Of a stretch of 64,000 nucleotides of DNA, positions 1 through 12,830 are shown piece after piece. The position numbers and the translations under genes were made by a program. This DNA comes from Sinonovacula constricta (Eukaryota > Mollusca > Bivalvia > Cardiida > Solecurtidae). Numbering within the stretch: the first letter of the stretch is position 1; the number at the start of each line of letters is the position of its first letter. The stretch is taken from the NCBI GenBank assembly GCA_007844125.1, contig CM017573.1:4422230-4486229 (forward strand). Direction: 5' to 3'. The notes beneath the pieces are model-generated. The model was not told the DNA's origin and did no database searches. It saw nothing but the letters and a program-made list of their open reading frames with translations.

Positions 1-314
1 ATATAATGAGTTTTCTGGAAGTTTGTGTGGCAAAGAAAGAAATGCTGAGTGTTGTCACATTGTTTGGTGTACGTTTTACATAAATTTAAATTGAATATTT
101 TTTTATAACGTTGTGATTATCCACACTTAGAAGTTTTGCATGTTCTAACAGGTACAACATGAACAACTGACAAGATCTATGACAACATGCACTTGAGAAA
201 CTACTCCTTCAAAACCAATACAAGTCAATCATATCTGCGAGAGGTTATAACATTACAATAATCAACCATATCCTGCTATATTTTGTTTGGTTTTTCTTTC
301 TTGTTACAGTGCAC

Positions 315-531
315 TGCCACAATTATGGTTATAATTGTCAAAATCCAACTTATTATTGACAGAGGAAGACCTGAGGCTTATATCTGAGTAGAACCACTGG
401 CACACTGCAGGTTAGCTGGAAAACCTCCCCTACATGGAAGTTCTTGTTCTGACCGGGTCTCAAACCCACACAGTGAGGGGCTGAGGTGTTAGAAGTCAGC
501 GACTTTAACTGCCAAGCCAGGGGCATCCTGA
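315..531 (-). repeat. tRNA-derived SINE, family 1
   Basis: Minus-strand copy of a family found about ten times here. It has a tRNA-like head (A-box-like TGGCATAGTGATAGAGTC, B-box-like GGTTCGAGTCC in better copies). The body contains GTGGGAAGGTCTTCCAGCTG, a GGTTCTAC segment and a tail with GCTATAATGACCATAA. This copy is diverged. Confidence 0.7.
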
Positions 532-2799
532 CTGTTTTATACAAACAGTTATTTGCTAAAAACTACACACACTGGAAACTTGATCCAACTAAAAACTGTC
601 GCAATAAGTGAAGATAATGATCAGGGTTTACACCTAAGTCTGACCAATTATTACCTAGTTGAGAGTTTGTTATTTCACATATGCTGGAGCTTCAACATGT
701 GGTTTTCAGATCCCAGAGTCCACATTCTGGACAATGCCATTTATCTTTGCGTTTACTATACTGTATACAAGTAGTTCTCCTAGGCCAACTGTACAAAACA
801 TTTAACAAGTCTTGAAGGTTAGCCTAATTATTACAGAAAATAGTTTGAAGGTTAGCATATATATTATAGAATATAGTTTGAAGGTTAGCATATATATTAT
901 AGAATATAGTTTGGGTGACTTCCATTAATCCAATGTTTCAGTAAAGTCATAATTCTGGTACAATTTCTCATAATGATTGTAGCAGGTTGCTTATGGAATG
1001 CAACCATGACTTGTCGGTAGCTTATCATGTGATTAATCTCAAATTACCTCTTTTAATTAATATACCATCTTTCAATGGATGTTAACGAAAAAAAGGTTTA
1101 AAAAAGACTTGGCAACTAATCAACTTAATTATGATGTCTCAATAGAAATGGTATGATTTCAATGTTGAATTCAAATAAGCCAGAAGCAGGGGCATACTCT
1201 ATGCAACTGTATTGCAATTCTTTTGAAGTATACTTAGGAGACTGTTAATGTCTGTCCATCTGTACAGGTGTTCATAACTATCTAGTAGAAAAGTTCTTAA
1301 GTTGCCTTACCTAATGCTTCACATAATTTACATTTAAATTTCTAATATATCAGTATATGTAATAAGGGCTCATATTTTTATAATCACTTATTCATTTTGA
1401 TTACACTTAAAATGATTCAGCAGACTTACTGTACCAACATACTGGATAAAAACATCTCCATTTATTTAGTTTTTATTTTTCTTCTTACTTAGCTTTTCCG
1501 ATCATAGAGAAAATAGTGCAATCATAATGAACATGCCTTTTAAATGTAAATAGCAGACAAAAAGACTATTTTCAACAATGATCCTGCAAATCAAACAAAT
1601 GACCAATTTAAAAAAAATATTTCTCATGTCAAATATACGGGCAAGATACTTTTGATCTTAAACAAGGCTGTATCATAGAAAATAGCACAGTCCCATTTTC
1701 AATGCTTAGTTAAGATTTAGAACCATTTACTGTTGCAAATACAAACCAATAACAGGAATGTCATATGACCGATATCTCTAAATCTTTACCAATACACTGT
1801 ACTTCAACAGACCACAGTGAACAACAACTAAATCCTTTATACTGCGCATACAAATGTCCAATATATCCAAAATATACAGTACTGCTTATCAAAATGAAAC
1901 CATCAGCAGTGTGTGACATCATGCTGTCAGTACTTAAGTTGAGAGTGTAATCTAATTTAATATATCCCATAATTCTTAACCTAAATGTACTCATGAAGTT
2001 GTCCTATTGAGATGCTTGAAAGTGAATACAATGTATTCAGCAATATAGGGTTTAGTTTGTAGTTTTACAGCTTACTGTTGAAGGCAATATAACCAAATGG
2101 CATTTGGTCACTAAAATACTCCCTTTAGTTTGGCACCAAGCCTTTTGATAAGAGCCTTTGAATACCGATTGTTCACACGTGTGTATTGTAACGCAAGGCA
2201 GTTACTGACAGGTAGGCAATAATCACATGTTTGCCCAGGTGACCTTTGGATAACCATGATACTTTTGTCTTAAGTCATAAGTATACAGGTGACCTGGAGT
2301 TAACATTATTTATTTTACCTGTATTGCAAATGACATTTTTGTCCTTGACTGTTCAATGGATAGAACCAATACTAAGGTTCAGTTAGTAAGCACATGCAGC
2401 AAAGAAGCCTCTTGTCAGGTCTGGACTTAAACCCAGTACCATCTAATCGCAAGATCATAAATGCAACAAAAGCACTACTGAAGTTTTAGTTAAATCAATT
2501 TTAATCCTACTAGTGACTTTTATCTATTGTTGGTTGAGAAAATCCAGAAAACCTAGGACAACTGATTTGCAAAGAAAAATCTGATATGAGAATATTTTCT
2601 TAGTAAAACATTCCATAGTCCCTAACATAGAGTCAGTGCTATCAGAGCCTATATGTTGATACAGGACATGGCCTAGATCTGTTCTGCTGAAAGAGAGGAG
2701 AACTGGTCAACGGGTTAACTATTATCATGCTAAGCATAAAATAATTAAGCCTAAGCCTAACAGAGTTGATCCAAAGGGTGTTTTGTTTTTGCTGTTAGA

Positions 2800-3037
2800 A
2801 ATACACCACAGTGACCAGTAATGGTTATTTTAGCGACGTCCAGCTGTTTTGGTGGAGGAAGACCCCAGACATGTCTTTGTAGAACCACCGGCACATCGCA
2901 GGTCAGCTGGAAGACTAAAGACCTTCCAATATTAAGCCATTCACCTCGAATGGGACTCGAAGCCAAGTGAAGAGAAGCTAAGCGGTCAGAGGAGTTACAA
3001 GTCAACAACTCAGGCACTATGCCATTGGCGCCCCCTA
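2800..3037 (-). repeat. tRNA-derived SINE, family 1
   Basis: Minus-strand copy with recognisable head (the complement of TGGCATAGTGCCTGAGTTG near 3010-3030), body and tail. It shares the AACCACCGGCACATCGCAGG segment with the other members. Confidence 0.75.
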
Positions 3038-3491
3038 ATGGGTGTAGATACAGCAGACTAAGGAAGAAGTGTATTAAAGTCTACTCTTAGTTATATTGTC
3101 AGTCATCATACAGTGCTCAGCTGTTGCTATTTGAAGATGGGCCTACAACAAAGGTCTAAAGGTGAATCAATATTTAAAGGTAGGGTGGTCCTATCAGTCA
3201 CACACAGTGACAGCAGTGTATAGTTCTAGTAAAATATTGTTTTAGCTTCAAAATCTTGATGAACTAGAAACAAATTTTAAGGTAAGCAGATCCAACGACG
3301 TTTTCATACAAGTAAAGATTCAGATTTAAAATAATGAATAAGAATGTGCTTCTATTGATATTATGTAGATCTGTATTTAATTATTACAAAGGTATTATAG
3401 CATACACATCAATCCTATTTTCACACAAAAATCCTAAGCATGCCAACTTGTTTCATCCACATTATCATTGATAATTATGTGTAATATAATA

Positions 3492-4239
3492 CAGTCAAAC
3501 TTCACTTATTCATAGTTGTTGGGACCGCTGATTTACTTTGAACAATGCATGAATTGGAATAATCCAAATTGCCTTCACTTAAAAAAATTTCCTACTAGGA
3601 GTACGCCATTTTGCATTATGCAATCTGCTGTAATGAGCAAGGAGAAATTTATCTACTTTAATACTGTTAAAAGTGAAACATAAGAAAGGTTAATTGCTGG
3701 AAAATATATGAATAATAGAGTATATGTCATGTTTTATTTTCTTTTTTTATTTAAATATTTTATCAAAGTTTATGCATGTATGTATAAAGAATTGTTAAAA
3801 AGATGTAAACGTGTTATCATTGTCAAGAACATGCAACATACATCACATAATGATTACAATCACAGTCTTATAGGTGATCTTGGTATCCCCACGTTGCTGG
3901 GTCCTTCTTCAGAATGCTCAGCTAAGATTTCACCTTCTATGCTTGCCATATCTCAATTGTGATTACTGTGATATCAGTCAATATTTATACCTACCCACCC
4001 CGACAGTTTGCAATATTGCTGTGAGACAAAGTGAATACAAGTCAATCTGAAGGTTGATCGATCATCCGATTGGACTTTGGATAAGATGTATGACAACAGC
4101 ATTAAAACTGTACTTTGGGAACCAAAATTGACTTAATAATGCCAAAACTTTAATTCAAATGAATAATCGGACGAACCAATGACTTTGAATAATGCCTTGG
4201 CTTCAAACAAGCTGAATTTTAATAACCAAGGTTCAACTG
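3492..4239. mobile_element. TA-flanked TIR element (mariner-type MITE)
   Basis: The ends are CAGTCAAACTTCACTTATT and, inverted, CAGTTGAACCTTGGTTATT, flanked by TA on both sides (3490-3491 and 4240-4241). This is the pattern of a non-autonomous Tc1/mariner-type element. No transposase frame is visible inside. Confidence 0.65.
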
Positions 4240-4261
4240 TATTGGAAAGCTCATTCATCCG

Positions 4262-4400
4262 TTATTATATCTGTGTTTGTTCATTTGTTTGATGGATTTG
4301 GTGGTCCACCACAAACATGAGATGGTGTTCTAGCAAAGCAGTGCTTTCTTCGCCATGACAGCCTAATAAAGTGTTACCTGACATGATACCACAACCGTGA
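4262..4400 (-). repeat. Degenerate SINE fragment, family 2
   Basis: It matches the 3' half of the family-2 SINE at 6985-7310 (CCTGACATGATACCACAACC and TATCCTGACACTG) but is strongly diverged and lacks the tRNA-like head. Confidence 0.5.
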
Positions 4401-5479
4401 CTATCCTGACACTGAGAGATATGTCACAGAACTACCTACCTAACTGCTTGAGTGCAATTTATACAGATATACAACCACCATTTGTTATTACTTTTGGTAT
4501 ATCATGACCTAGGTTAGGTTTGAATGGGCTTTTTACACTCTACCTAATGGGCTGGCAGTTGATTAATATTCAATATAGGGTAGGTCACCTGATCTGCTTA
4601 TACAATATTTTTCATATAATCATATAATTTCTTAAATAAACCTCGAACTGTAGCATCTAAGTACAAGCATAAGTTATACAGATAGTGAAATATGAGAATC
4701 AAAAATAGTTTAGTTTGCTTGTTTAGATTCACCAACCCTTGTCCATAATACAAAAACATCTTAAGGATGATATAATAAGGAGATAGCTGCCAAGAAAATT
4801 TAAGTTTAGATAATTTTTGGTCTGTCTTTATTATACCATGAACATGCATTGTTGCAGTTTTTTTGCTCATCTAAAAGAAAACAACTTCGATTGATCACAT
4901 TATATGCTTCTTAAAAAACAAAACCTTTACACAGTCAAAACTGACATCAGTGTGACAGTTTTTCATGAGTCATTTTTTGTAAAAATAAAACTGATGTTAT
5001 TCTATGTGTAATACATCACAATACAAAAGCAAAACAACAACATCCATAATTAGTGACCTATTTTCCAGAAATAGATGACAAATTAGTCTGCAGTGCACTC
5101 AGACATACATTTATCCACATCAAGCTAACATCAAAAGGCAAGTTATCCATCATGATGTTATTTCAAGCACAATGACAAACTCAATAACAACCAATAAATA
5201 GCCATTTAGCCCAAACATATTTATAATGCAGTAAAGACATGAGTTAAGGGTTCAGAGTAAGAAAAGAATCAGCTCTTTAATGCATTTTTCAGAACTGAAC
5301 GACATTAACTATGATTGGTGGTTGAGGTTTTGGGGATTAAACCCCAGACAGATTTGTTAATTTGCAGGCTTATCATGCTATCAACAACCTTTCAGTCATA
5401 GAAGAATGACCACCTAAACAAGTCGACTTATCAAGGTAAGTAGATTATTACCGTTCCTATTTGAAATAAATATGAAATA

Positions 5480-5690
5480 CATTTGCAGTGACGTCCTGCT
5501 ATTATGGTCGAAAAAGACCCTGGACAAACGTCTGTATAAAATCACTGTTGCTCCGCAGGTCAGTTGGATGACCTTCCCACATTAAGTCTTTTGCCCTGAA
5601 TGGAGCTGGAACCCACACAGTGAGAGGTTCAGTAGTCAGAGGGGTTACAAATCAGCGACTCTACCACTACGCCATAGGTGTCCCTGTCTT
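5480..5690 (-). repeat. tRNA-derived SINE, family 1
   Basis: Minus-strand copy with the shared body (AAATCACTGTTGCTCCGCAG and TCAGTTGGATGACCTTCCCA) and the tRNA-like head end at 5640-5685 (complement of ATGGCGTAGTGGTAGAGTCG). Confidence 0.75.
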
Positions 5691-6574
5691 CTAATTTAAA
5701 GCTGAGTTTTTCAGACAGGGCAGGGCTTTTTCCGGCTTTTTGTAATATTTATTATCAAAATTCTACATTATAATACTGGTAGTCATTAGCAATAATATTG
5801 TGTTACCGTATTTTCTCACATATAAGACAGGGATTTTTCCTTTAAATTTCATGTTCAAAGTGTGGGGCTCATCTTATAGGTATATATATAAGCTTCTTCT
5901 GTTGTTATCTGCGATTTCTGCAATGGAGTCAGTGTTGTTTCTGCGACATTAGGTATATCATTTTTAGACTTGTGCAGGTATTTACAACAGTCCTTTGTTT
6001 GGCTCTAAAGCTACCAGTGCTCTATTTCATGCCAACTCATTATCGTCAAATGGTTTTATTTACCCTCGCCTTTCACCTTTAAGCATATGGCGAGCATGCC
6101 ACCGATATTGTGATGATGAACAAGTGTGTATTGCACTAATAATTCAGGGCATGACTGCTACCACAGTGACTCCCACCCCAATTACATTTGCTTCAATGGT
6201 GGGCACTCTAAACTTAAATAGACTTATAAACTAAAAACAAAATATATATATATATAAAAAATATAAAAAAGACAGCCATTTATTATTGCTGTAGTCAATT
6301 ATAAAAGTCCTACTTTCATAATTTAAAACCTGCCAAATCGTGGTACAAAAGACAGTTTCCAAGGTTTCCCTTTCAAACGTATAACATTGATAGATAGTAC
6401 AACATTCCATTGCCAAGTGCCAGGTGCATTTGTTTATACAAGATACTTGCAAATGAAATCAAACCCATGTTCCCCATAATGGTTAATTGAGCTAAAACAC
6501 AAAATTTATTTACCTTCATACTTCATCATGAAACAAAAATGAGTTTCATTATAAATAAAATCAAATTATAATAT

Positions 6575-7785
6575 AGTCAAATCCCTCTATTAAGACCATC
6601 TTACATTCTGACTCAAAGTAATCTTAATAGTATGTTGGTCTTAAGAGTTTGGATCAGTATGTAAAAGTGACTGCCTCAAACACCTCTGACCTTCAAAAAG
6701 GTATGTAAAACAAAAAACATACACACATCTTTTACAATTGTTTTAACAAAATTATGCTTTGTCATTTATGTAATGAAAATATTTCAACTCATGTCAATCA
6801 ATTAAATTCATTAATGTAATGAATAAACTGTGTAAATGTACAAGCTATAGATACAGTGAAATATATGTCATTTTAGCGCAGATTAAAATGTATGATCACA
6901 CATTAGATATGTTACATGTCCAAAATGTATCATTCACATTCCACATTTAGAATCATTTATTACAAGAGTTGACTTGAAGAAGCTATCAACTGTTGTTTGT
7001 TTATTTATTGGGTTTATCATCCCACCAACAGTATGTCAGTTATCTGGAGACGGTGTCTACTTGAAGCAGATATAGTGCCGCCTTCACTGTGTATAGCATG
7101 CCTGGACACCTGGCATGATACCACACCCAGTCACATTATCCTGACACTGGGCCAACCAGTCATGGAACTAACCTTATATCTGCTGGAGTGTTAGCAGGGG
7201 AGCTATACCACTACCATTTTTAACAACATTGGTATGCCATGGCCCAGGATCGAACCCGGGGCCTCCCGTACCTGGAGCTAACACTCTACTAATTGCGCTA
7301 CCAGGTCTGGTAAAATGTTATTTATTTTGATATACAACTTAAATTATACTGCTATTTACCCATATAAAACTGACAGTTATTTGTTTTTCACACATTCTTT
7401 GATATTTTCCGATTCATAAAGCACTTGAATGTTTCTCTATACCAGTCAATAAGTGCCCGATTGACTAAGGTCATGACCATGTGACCCGGTGTCCTAGATT
7501 GTAAAATGAAAACACACTGGAGGGCAGTAATTTGCTGATTAGCAAGTGTAAATCAAAACATGGGTGACTTGTTATTCCAGCCAATATGGTCACAATTGAG
7601 GCCAGTATTTACATAACAAATACACAATATGTTCTAGTAGAACTGGTCCTTATTCCAGTCAGGTTTCTCATTGAAAAAATAAGTCAAATAGTTGGTATTT
7701 ATGAAAATTGGCCTTAATAAAGACATGGTCATTAGGTGGCATGGTCATAAGGTGGCATTTTAATGTAAAAGCAATCTTAAGGAAT
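6575..7785. mobile_element. TIR element split by a SINE, copy A
   Basis: It begins AGTCAAATCCCTCTATTAAG and ends near AAGGTGGCATTTTAATGTAA. These are imperfect inverted ends, shared with the element at 24395-25245. Internal blocks (TATGGTCACAATTGAGG, ACACAATATGTTCT, TTATGAAAATTGG) occur in the same order in both copies. A family-2 SINE (6985-7310) interrupts this copy. Confidence 0.6.
6985..7310 (-). repeat. tRNA-derived SINE, family 2
   Basis: Read on the minus strand it starts with a tRNA-like head: CCAGACCTGGTAGCGCAATT, then a B box GGTTCGATCCTGG. It ends with an A/T-rich tail after the complement of CATCCCACCAACAGTATG. Nearly the same element is at 8517-8840. Confidence 0.8.
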
Positions 7786-8281
7786 AAATGTTATACCATT
7801 TAATCAATGGTTTTAAATATTTTGAGGAGGTTATTTTCTGTAAAAACGTTATTGCTACATCATTATTAATTACCAGTACAGATGGATTTGTATCAGAGCT
7901 TTTTTTTTATGATTTTCAGTCACTCCTACAGAAATATATATCCCTTGTTTAGTGTTTACCATTATAAACCTTCACTCATCTTTAATGAAATTACCTAAAA
8001 TAATACTTTTTTGTTTGTTTTAAGGGATATAGCAATAACCTCACTGTTAACAGTCGAAGTTTTAAAGTGTTAACAATTTATTAATAATTTTCTAAAAACA
8101 ACCCTATAATAACATAGTAAATGTTAAAGATGTGTCATACTTAAACTGGTTCCAATGAATTTCACTTTTCATCTGATTCTGGTTTAAAGCAGGACTAACA
8201 ACTATGTATTTTATTTCAAAGCGCAAAGCCTGAACAGTAGATATCAAAAAAGAAATGACATGATGATCTGTCATCACTTAC

Positions 8282-8485
8282 TGAAATATTTTAAAGTCTC
8301 CTCGACGAGTTCTGGTGTGAGGTCTGCATCATCTATGTGTGGCAATACTGGTGTTTGAATCCAGTCTTGATTGCTGTAGCCGTTAAAATCGGTTATGGTA
8401 TCCGCCCGCAGGCGGTAGCGAGGAATCTGCTCCTCGATTAAGCTCAATATTTCAACTTCTGGAATGTCCTCCTCGTTACAAATAT
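8282..8485 (-). CDS. TRAK1: TRAK/Milton conserved N-terminal exon
   Basis: The exon runs from an acceptor (TTTGTTTACAG, 8486-8488 and upstream on the minus strand) to a GTAAGT donor (8281-8276). It enters with two bases completing a codon begun in the previous exon and leaves with one base. The translation contains EVEILSLIEEQ, YRLRADTI, DWIQTPVLP and VEETLKYF, each a recognisable block of the Milton/TRAK N-terminus. A SINE ends only about 30 bases upstream of the acceptor. Confidence 0.9.
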
Positions 8486-9667
8486 CTGTAAACAAACAAA
8501 AACATTAACAAACTTTTTTTGTTTATTTGTTTGTTTATTGTGTTTATCGTCCCACCAACAGTATTTCATTTTTCTCGATATGGTGTCCACGTGATGCAGA
8601 TATAGTGCTGCCCTCACTATGTATAGCTTGCCATTAACACCTGGCATGATAAGACACCCAGTCACATTATCCTGACACCGGGCCAACCAATCGTGGAACT
8701 ACCCTTATATTTGCTTCAACATTACCACGGGAGCTATAACACTACCATTTTTAACAATTTTGGTATGTCGCGGCCCAGGATCAAACACAGGGTCTTCCCT
8801 ACCTGGAGCTGATGTTCCATTGATTGAGCTACCAGGTCCGGTAAACAAACTTTTATTAAAAAAATATCATTATAGCAATTTAATCTGAAATGTCACAAGA
8901 TGATAACAAATATGTCACATCAGAAATGGAAAATTACTTGATCCAGTATTTGACCAATCATTTCTCTTCTCAATTAAGCTTAACATCTTAACATTCATAA
9001 TGTTAGTATTTTTTTTTAAATATTTCTAACAACTAACCTTTTAAATGGCAATCTTGCTATGCAATTTTCTGTTGAGAACAATCTGTTCAATCAAGTAGAT
9101 GATCTTCTTTTAATTGACTTTGTAAATGTAACGACATCAATTCAAAACAGAAATAAGTGCTATGCAAATGCTGCTGATTTTAAATTCACTATATTAATCA
9201 TTATTCTCAACATGTGTCATTCAGATGAACCCATGATAAATATCTGGGAAGAACCATCAATGGACTGCAAGTCAGCTGGAGACATACTGACATAAAAGCT
9301 TTCATCTTAAATCTAAACAGTGAGCTGCCAAGAGATTATAAACTTACTAGCTGTTGACACTCCATTTTGTCATGGTTGTTCAGTACATATTGTTTTAAGA
9401 TCATTTCATTGTGAACTATTATTATTGCAATCAATATGGATGTCTGGGGTATGCCTTGGCAGTTCTGTGGCAGTTCTTTATTTATCAATCATATTTGGTA
9501 CTCAGAAGTACAAACTTACCTGTAACACAGGCAGAGTCTACCCTATCAACACCACATGCCCCCGCGCCTAGCCAGAGCCTAGTTGTTTGTTCATTTTTAT
9601 CAAAAGTGGCTGCATCATCATTACTGGAGTTCACCTTTCCGTCCAGCTTGTATGCTAGGGAGTCACC
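8282..9667 (-). CDS. TRAK1: Milton/TRAK kinesin adaptor, N-terminal exons (partial)
   Basis: Two exons on the minus strand, 9667-9520 and 8485-8282, join in phase (one base G, then AT) with a GTAAGT donor on each and a CAG acceptor before the second. The second exon reads ICNEEDIPEVEILSLIEEQ and then PRYRLRADTI. This matches the start of the TRAK1/TRAK2/Milton family, where vertebrate proteins have the pattern DVCNxxDLPEVEIxSLLEEQ followed by YKLRADTI. It ends with VEETLKYF, as in the family. Milton/TRAK proteins link kinesin-1 (and dynein) to mitochondria through Miro for transport along microtubules. The coiled-coil HAP1-type region that should follow is not visible and should lie left of position 1. 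Invertebrates usually have one copy, so the symbol could equally be milt. Identity is strong for the second exon and moderate for the first. Confidence 0.85.
8517..8840 (-). repeat. tRNA-derived SINE, family 2, abutting a TRAK splice acceptor
   Basis: Same family as 6985-7310 and in the sense orientation of TRAK. Its A-rich tail (minus strand, about 8540-8515) ends about 30 bases before the acceptor of the TRAK exon at 8485. Confidence 0.8.
9520..9667 (-). CDS. TRAK1: TRAK/Milton upstream coding exon, 5' boundary uncertain
   Basis: An open stretch on the minus strand begins after an in-frame TAG at 9670-9668 and ends at a GTAAGT donor (9519-9514). It ends with one extra base (G), exactly the phase needed to join the exon at 8485. 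The joined sequence reads SACVT-DICN, comparable to NACDVCN in vertebrate TRAK1. The rest (including RLWLGAGACGVDRVD) is not something I recognise. There is no ATG in this frame, so a start codon must lie in an exon further upstream (above 9700). Candidate acceptors such as CCCTAG near 9655 are weak. Confidence 0.6.
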
Positions 9668-9837
9668 CTATTCCAAAACTCTAACCCACAACACTGAGAC
9701 ATCCAACATAGCATCTGGAAAAGTATTGTATATATATATTCTATTTTAAATTTCATTTCAAATAAATATTTACATATAGTTAAGTGGTAAGTTACATTTC
9801 CGTTTTTGTTTTTAAACTATATTTTGTTTTCAGATAC

Positions 9838-9998
9838 AGTGCAGTGGCCTAATTACTGTCATTAAAGCAATGTTACTAGTGGATGAAGACCCCCAACAAA
9901 ATGACCGAGAATAATCTCTGGTGCACTGCTGATCAGCTTGATGTCCTGCCCAAATTAACGTGTTTTCCCCAGCTGGGACTTAAATCCAAGGTGCGTAA
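9838..9998 (-). repeat. Degenerate SINE, family 1
   Basis: It contains diverged forms of the family-1 body (GGTGCACTGCTGATCAGCTT and a CCCAGCTGGGACTTAAATCC head remnant) on the minus strand. Confidence 0.5.
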
Positions 9999-10019
9999 GA
10001 GATAGAGGAGTAAAATAAA

Positions 10020-10390
10020 TCTGGGAGAAGAAAAATCCTGTCCCTAAATGGGATCGAACCCGGGATCTTCAGTTCTGTAGTCAGACACTAAACCACATCT
10101 CTAAAGGGTTAACCCAACAGCAAGGCTGTTGAAAGTGCCTATGTGCACTACAGTAAACTTCTCCGCCTTTGCTATTCAGAGCTAGTAAGCTCTTCTGGAT
10201 GACCCTGCGGGCAACAATCTGAATCAGTCAAACACTTCTGACACCATTAAAGTCAATCTGGGATGTGAAAAATCCTGTCCCTAACTGGGATCTAACCCGG
10301 GACCTTCAGTTCTGTAGGCAGACACTCAACCATATCGCTAAAGGGTTAACCAAACAATAAGGCTGTTGGAAGTGCTGATATGCACTATAC
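10020..10390 (-). repeat. Two tandem tRNA-like repeats (SINE family 3)
   Basis: Two related copies, about 10028-10150 and 10265-10390, each read on the minus strand as a tRNA-like block. Each has GGTTAACCCTTTAGAGATGT followed by CCCGGGTTCGATCCCA (second copy CCCGGGTTAGATCCCA). The clear B box and flanking stem sequence indicate a tRNA ancestor. The block lacks a proper acceptor stem for a functional tRNA. Confidence 0.65.
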
Positions 10391-12448
10391 TACAGGAGTA
10401 ACAAGACAATTATTAGAGATGCATCCATGACCTCATCTATAGCCATACATCATCGGGACAAATGTCAAAATTACTGTAAGTGTTTCAAAGTAAAAGCATC
10501 ACTTTATCAGTTATTCATCAAATTATTGACCATTTTAATAATTCTGAGTACTCAATAGAGCTAACTTTGTGGGTGTAAAGCTGAGATAATTTTTGTCTGC
10601 ATTTGGAACTTTTCAAGAATTATTGGAAAATACAGTTTATTCAATGGCAATATGACCCAAAAATGAATAAGCCATAAAGTTGACCAAGCAAACTTTACCT
10701 TGGCCCTATAATAGTCAGTTGGTAGTAACCAGTTGGTACTGATGAGGTCATTGGTTCAAATCTGAAAACTGTCATAAATGACACAGGTGCAAGCTGGAAC
10801 TGTCACCAGGAAATTCCGAAGTAGACTAACAAATTTATTTTCAGGAAAACAAAGAGATCATGTTCGTCCTTACTTCTTTCTGCTGGATAATGATTTCATC
10901 TTCTACAACATTCACATGTATTTGCATTTATGCATAACTTTTATAACTCCTACCTGACGTTTTTGAATGACCTTTGAAAGTTGGTAAAAGCGGAAGGAAG
11001 GTAATGGTAGGTATGTTTTCTACAATATCATGCGCCTCGCGAGTATAATGTGCGTAAAATGACCGAACTATTTCTATCTTTTGTTATTTATAGTGCTTTA
11101 AACTCACTTGATCTGAAAATGTCAGTTTGTACAAATTCTAAATAAGGATTGTTCTTTTAGTCGGCCATATTGCGAATGACTAACGTCATACAGATTTAAT
11201 ACGGTTATTGATTGGATAATCAGTGGTCTAATTGACATTCATTGACCAATGAAAATCACTGTCACATCTTACCCGATTGTGAGTAGTCTAAACTGCGGTA
11301 CACGAAGCATTAGAAAATACGGTTCCCAATTGTTTGATGAAATTGTATGCGCAAATAGATGATAGATCTATTATAACTATATATACATATGTTTTCAGTA
11401 TTTTGAAACTATAATCGCTCGTTTTATTGAGACCCATTTCTTTACAGTGAAACAGATTTAATCAATGTTTTCTCTACATGTTTTTCTCTACATGTTTTAT
11501 CACACGTATACTAGATTCTCGGCACTAAATATCACCGAAACGTGTAAATTTATTTCGATATCTAAGACAACATATATTCGGCAGTATTAAAACAGCACCT
11601 CATTAGTTGAACCATTAAGATTCGGCGATCTAACTAGATGTAGCATGTTTTGTTATTTAAAAAGGTTCAACAATTACGATTAAGTTGTTTTAAGTGTCCT
11701 ACGCCTAATCTTAAAGTCTCAAGTTCAAATAAACATATATTTTCGTTAAGAATATCCTCGTCATTATTATTATAAATAAAAATGTAATAAGAAAGTATTT
11801 AAATATTATTTCTTGTAAACAATACTTCTAGGCAAATGGTTGGTTAACCTTTCTTTCCTTTTTGATCTATCTACTTTTTCTATTAATAAAATGTGAAATA
11901 TATTAGCAATAATGTAGTTACGCATTTCGATAAAGGGCTTCCTTTTGATGCCCGAATGATGCTGACATTACTCAGAAATGGTAACAACAGTAATCTATTG
12001 TTTACAATTTAAGTGCTTTCAAGCGTGTTTATTTTCTGAAACACTGTGACGATGAATGTACAAAAATGTTAATCTTGCTCTCAAGCTATGTAAATGGGAT
12101 GAGTGCCCACACGTATATAAAATATGCAGCATGATTTTCATTTGGTAAATAGCTTGTATATTAAGATTATTGAAGAAGAAAAAAGCTGATATCGAATCCT
12201 TGATATCTTTAAAACAACCTTTAATGGAAAAAAAAGCAACCGCGAATACCCACAGGCCACGGTATTACTCAAATATACATTAAGTAAAGATGTTGTGTAG
12301 TTTGCATTGAGACAAGAACATTAAGATGCCATCAATAATCCTATCTTTATTTATACGTTTGCGGTTTGTCCCATCTTCTACCAATTTCTCACCTTTATAT
12401 TCTTCTTTTCTTTTTTCATAACTATTGTTTTACCTTTTTTACCAATCT

Positions 12449-12830
12449 CATAGGCCTATACACACAGATATCACCATGAACACTGTTGGAAGGACCGGCA
12501 CACACACCTTATTTGTTACTATATCAGGGATATCATAGGCCTATGCACACAGACAGCACCATGAACACTGCTGGAAGGACCGGCACACTCGCCTTATTTG
12601 TTACTATATCAGGGATAGAATAGGCCTATATACACAGATAGCACCATGAACACTGCTGGAAGGACCGGCACACACCTTATTTGTTACTATATCAGGGATA
12701 TCATAGGCCTATATATACAGATAGCACCATGAACACTGCTGGAAGGACCGGCACACACACCTTTTTAGTTACTATATCAGGGATATCATAGGCCTTTACA
12801 CAGATAGCACCATGAACACTGCTGGAAGGA
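12449..12830. repeat. 84-bp tandem repeat, about 4.5 copies
   Basis: The unit begins ATAGGCCTATACACACAGAT, continues GCACCATGAACACTGCTGGA, AGGACCGGCACACACACCTT, and ends ATTTGTTACTATATCAGGGAT. Copies start near 12450, 12534, 12618, 12702 and 12787. They differ by point changes and small indels, and the last is truncated. Confidence 0.9.

Larger units (their letters stand above)
1..8281 (-). other. TRAK intron and repeats; no exon seen
   Basis: On the minus strand this lies downstream of the last visible TRAK exon and is read as intron. I looked for the next conserved TRAK block (the AERVGQMTKTYNDID region) and did not find it. The DNA is AT-rich with SINEs, two TIR elements and no convincing open frame. 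A 36-bp direct duplication is at 842-911. Confidence 0.6.

Noticed and set aside
7209..7310. tRNA gene on the minus strand
   Set aside because: It is the tRNA-like head of a SINE repeated at 8517-8840 and 20141-20442.
10028..10100. Functional tRNA gene
   Set aside because: It has a good B box, but no pairing acceptor stem or clean cloverleaf. A second diverged copy nearby shows it is a SINE-type repeat.
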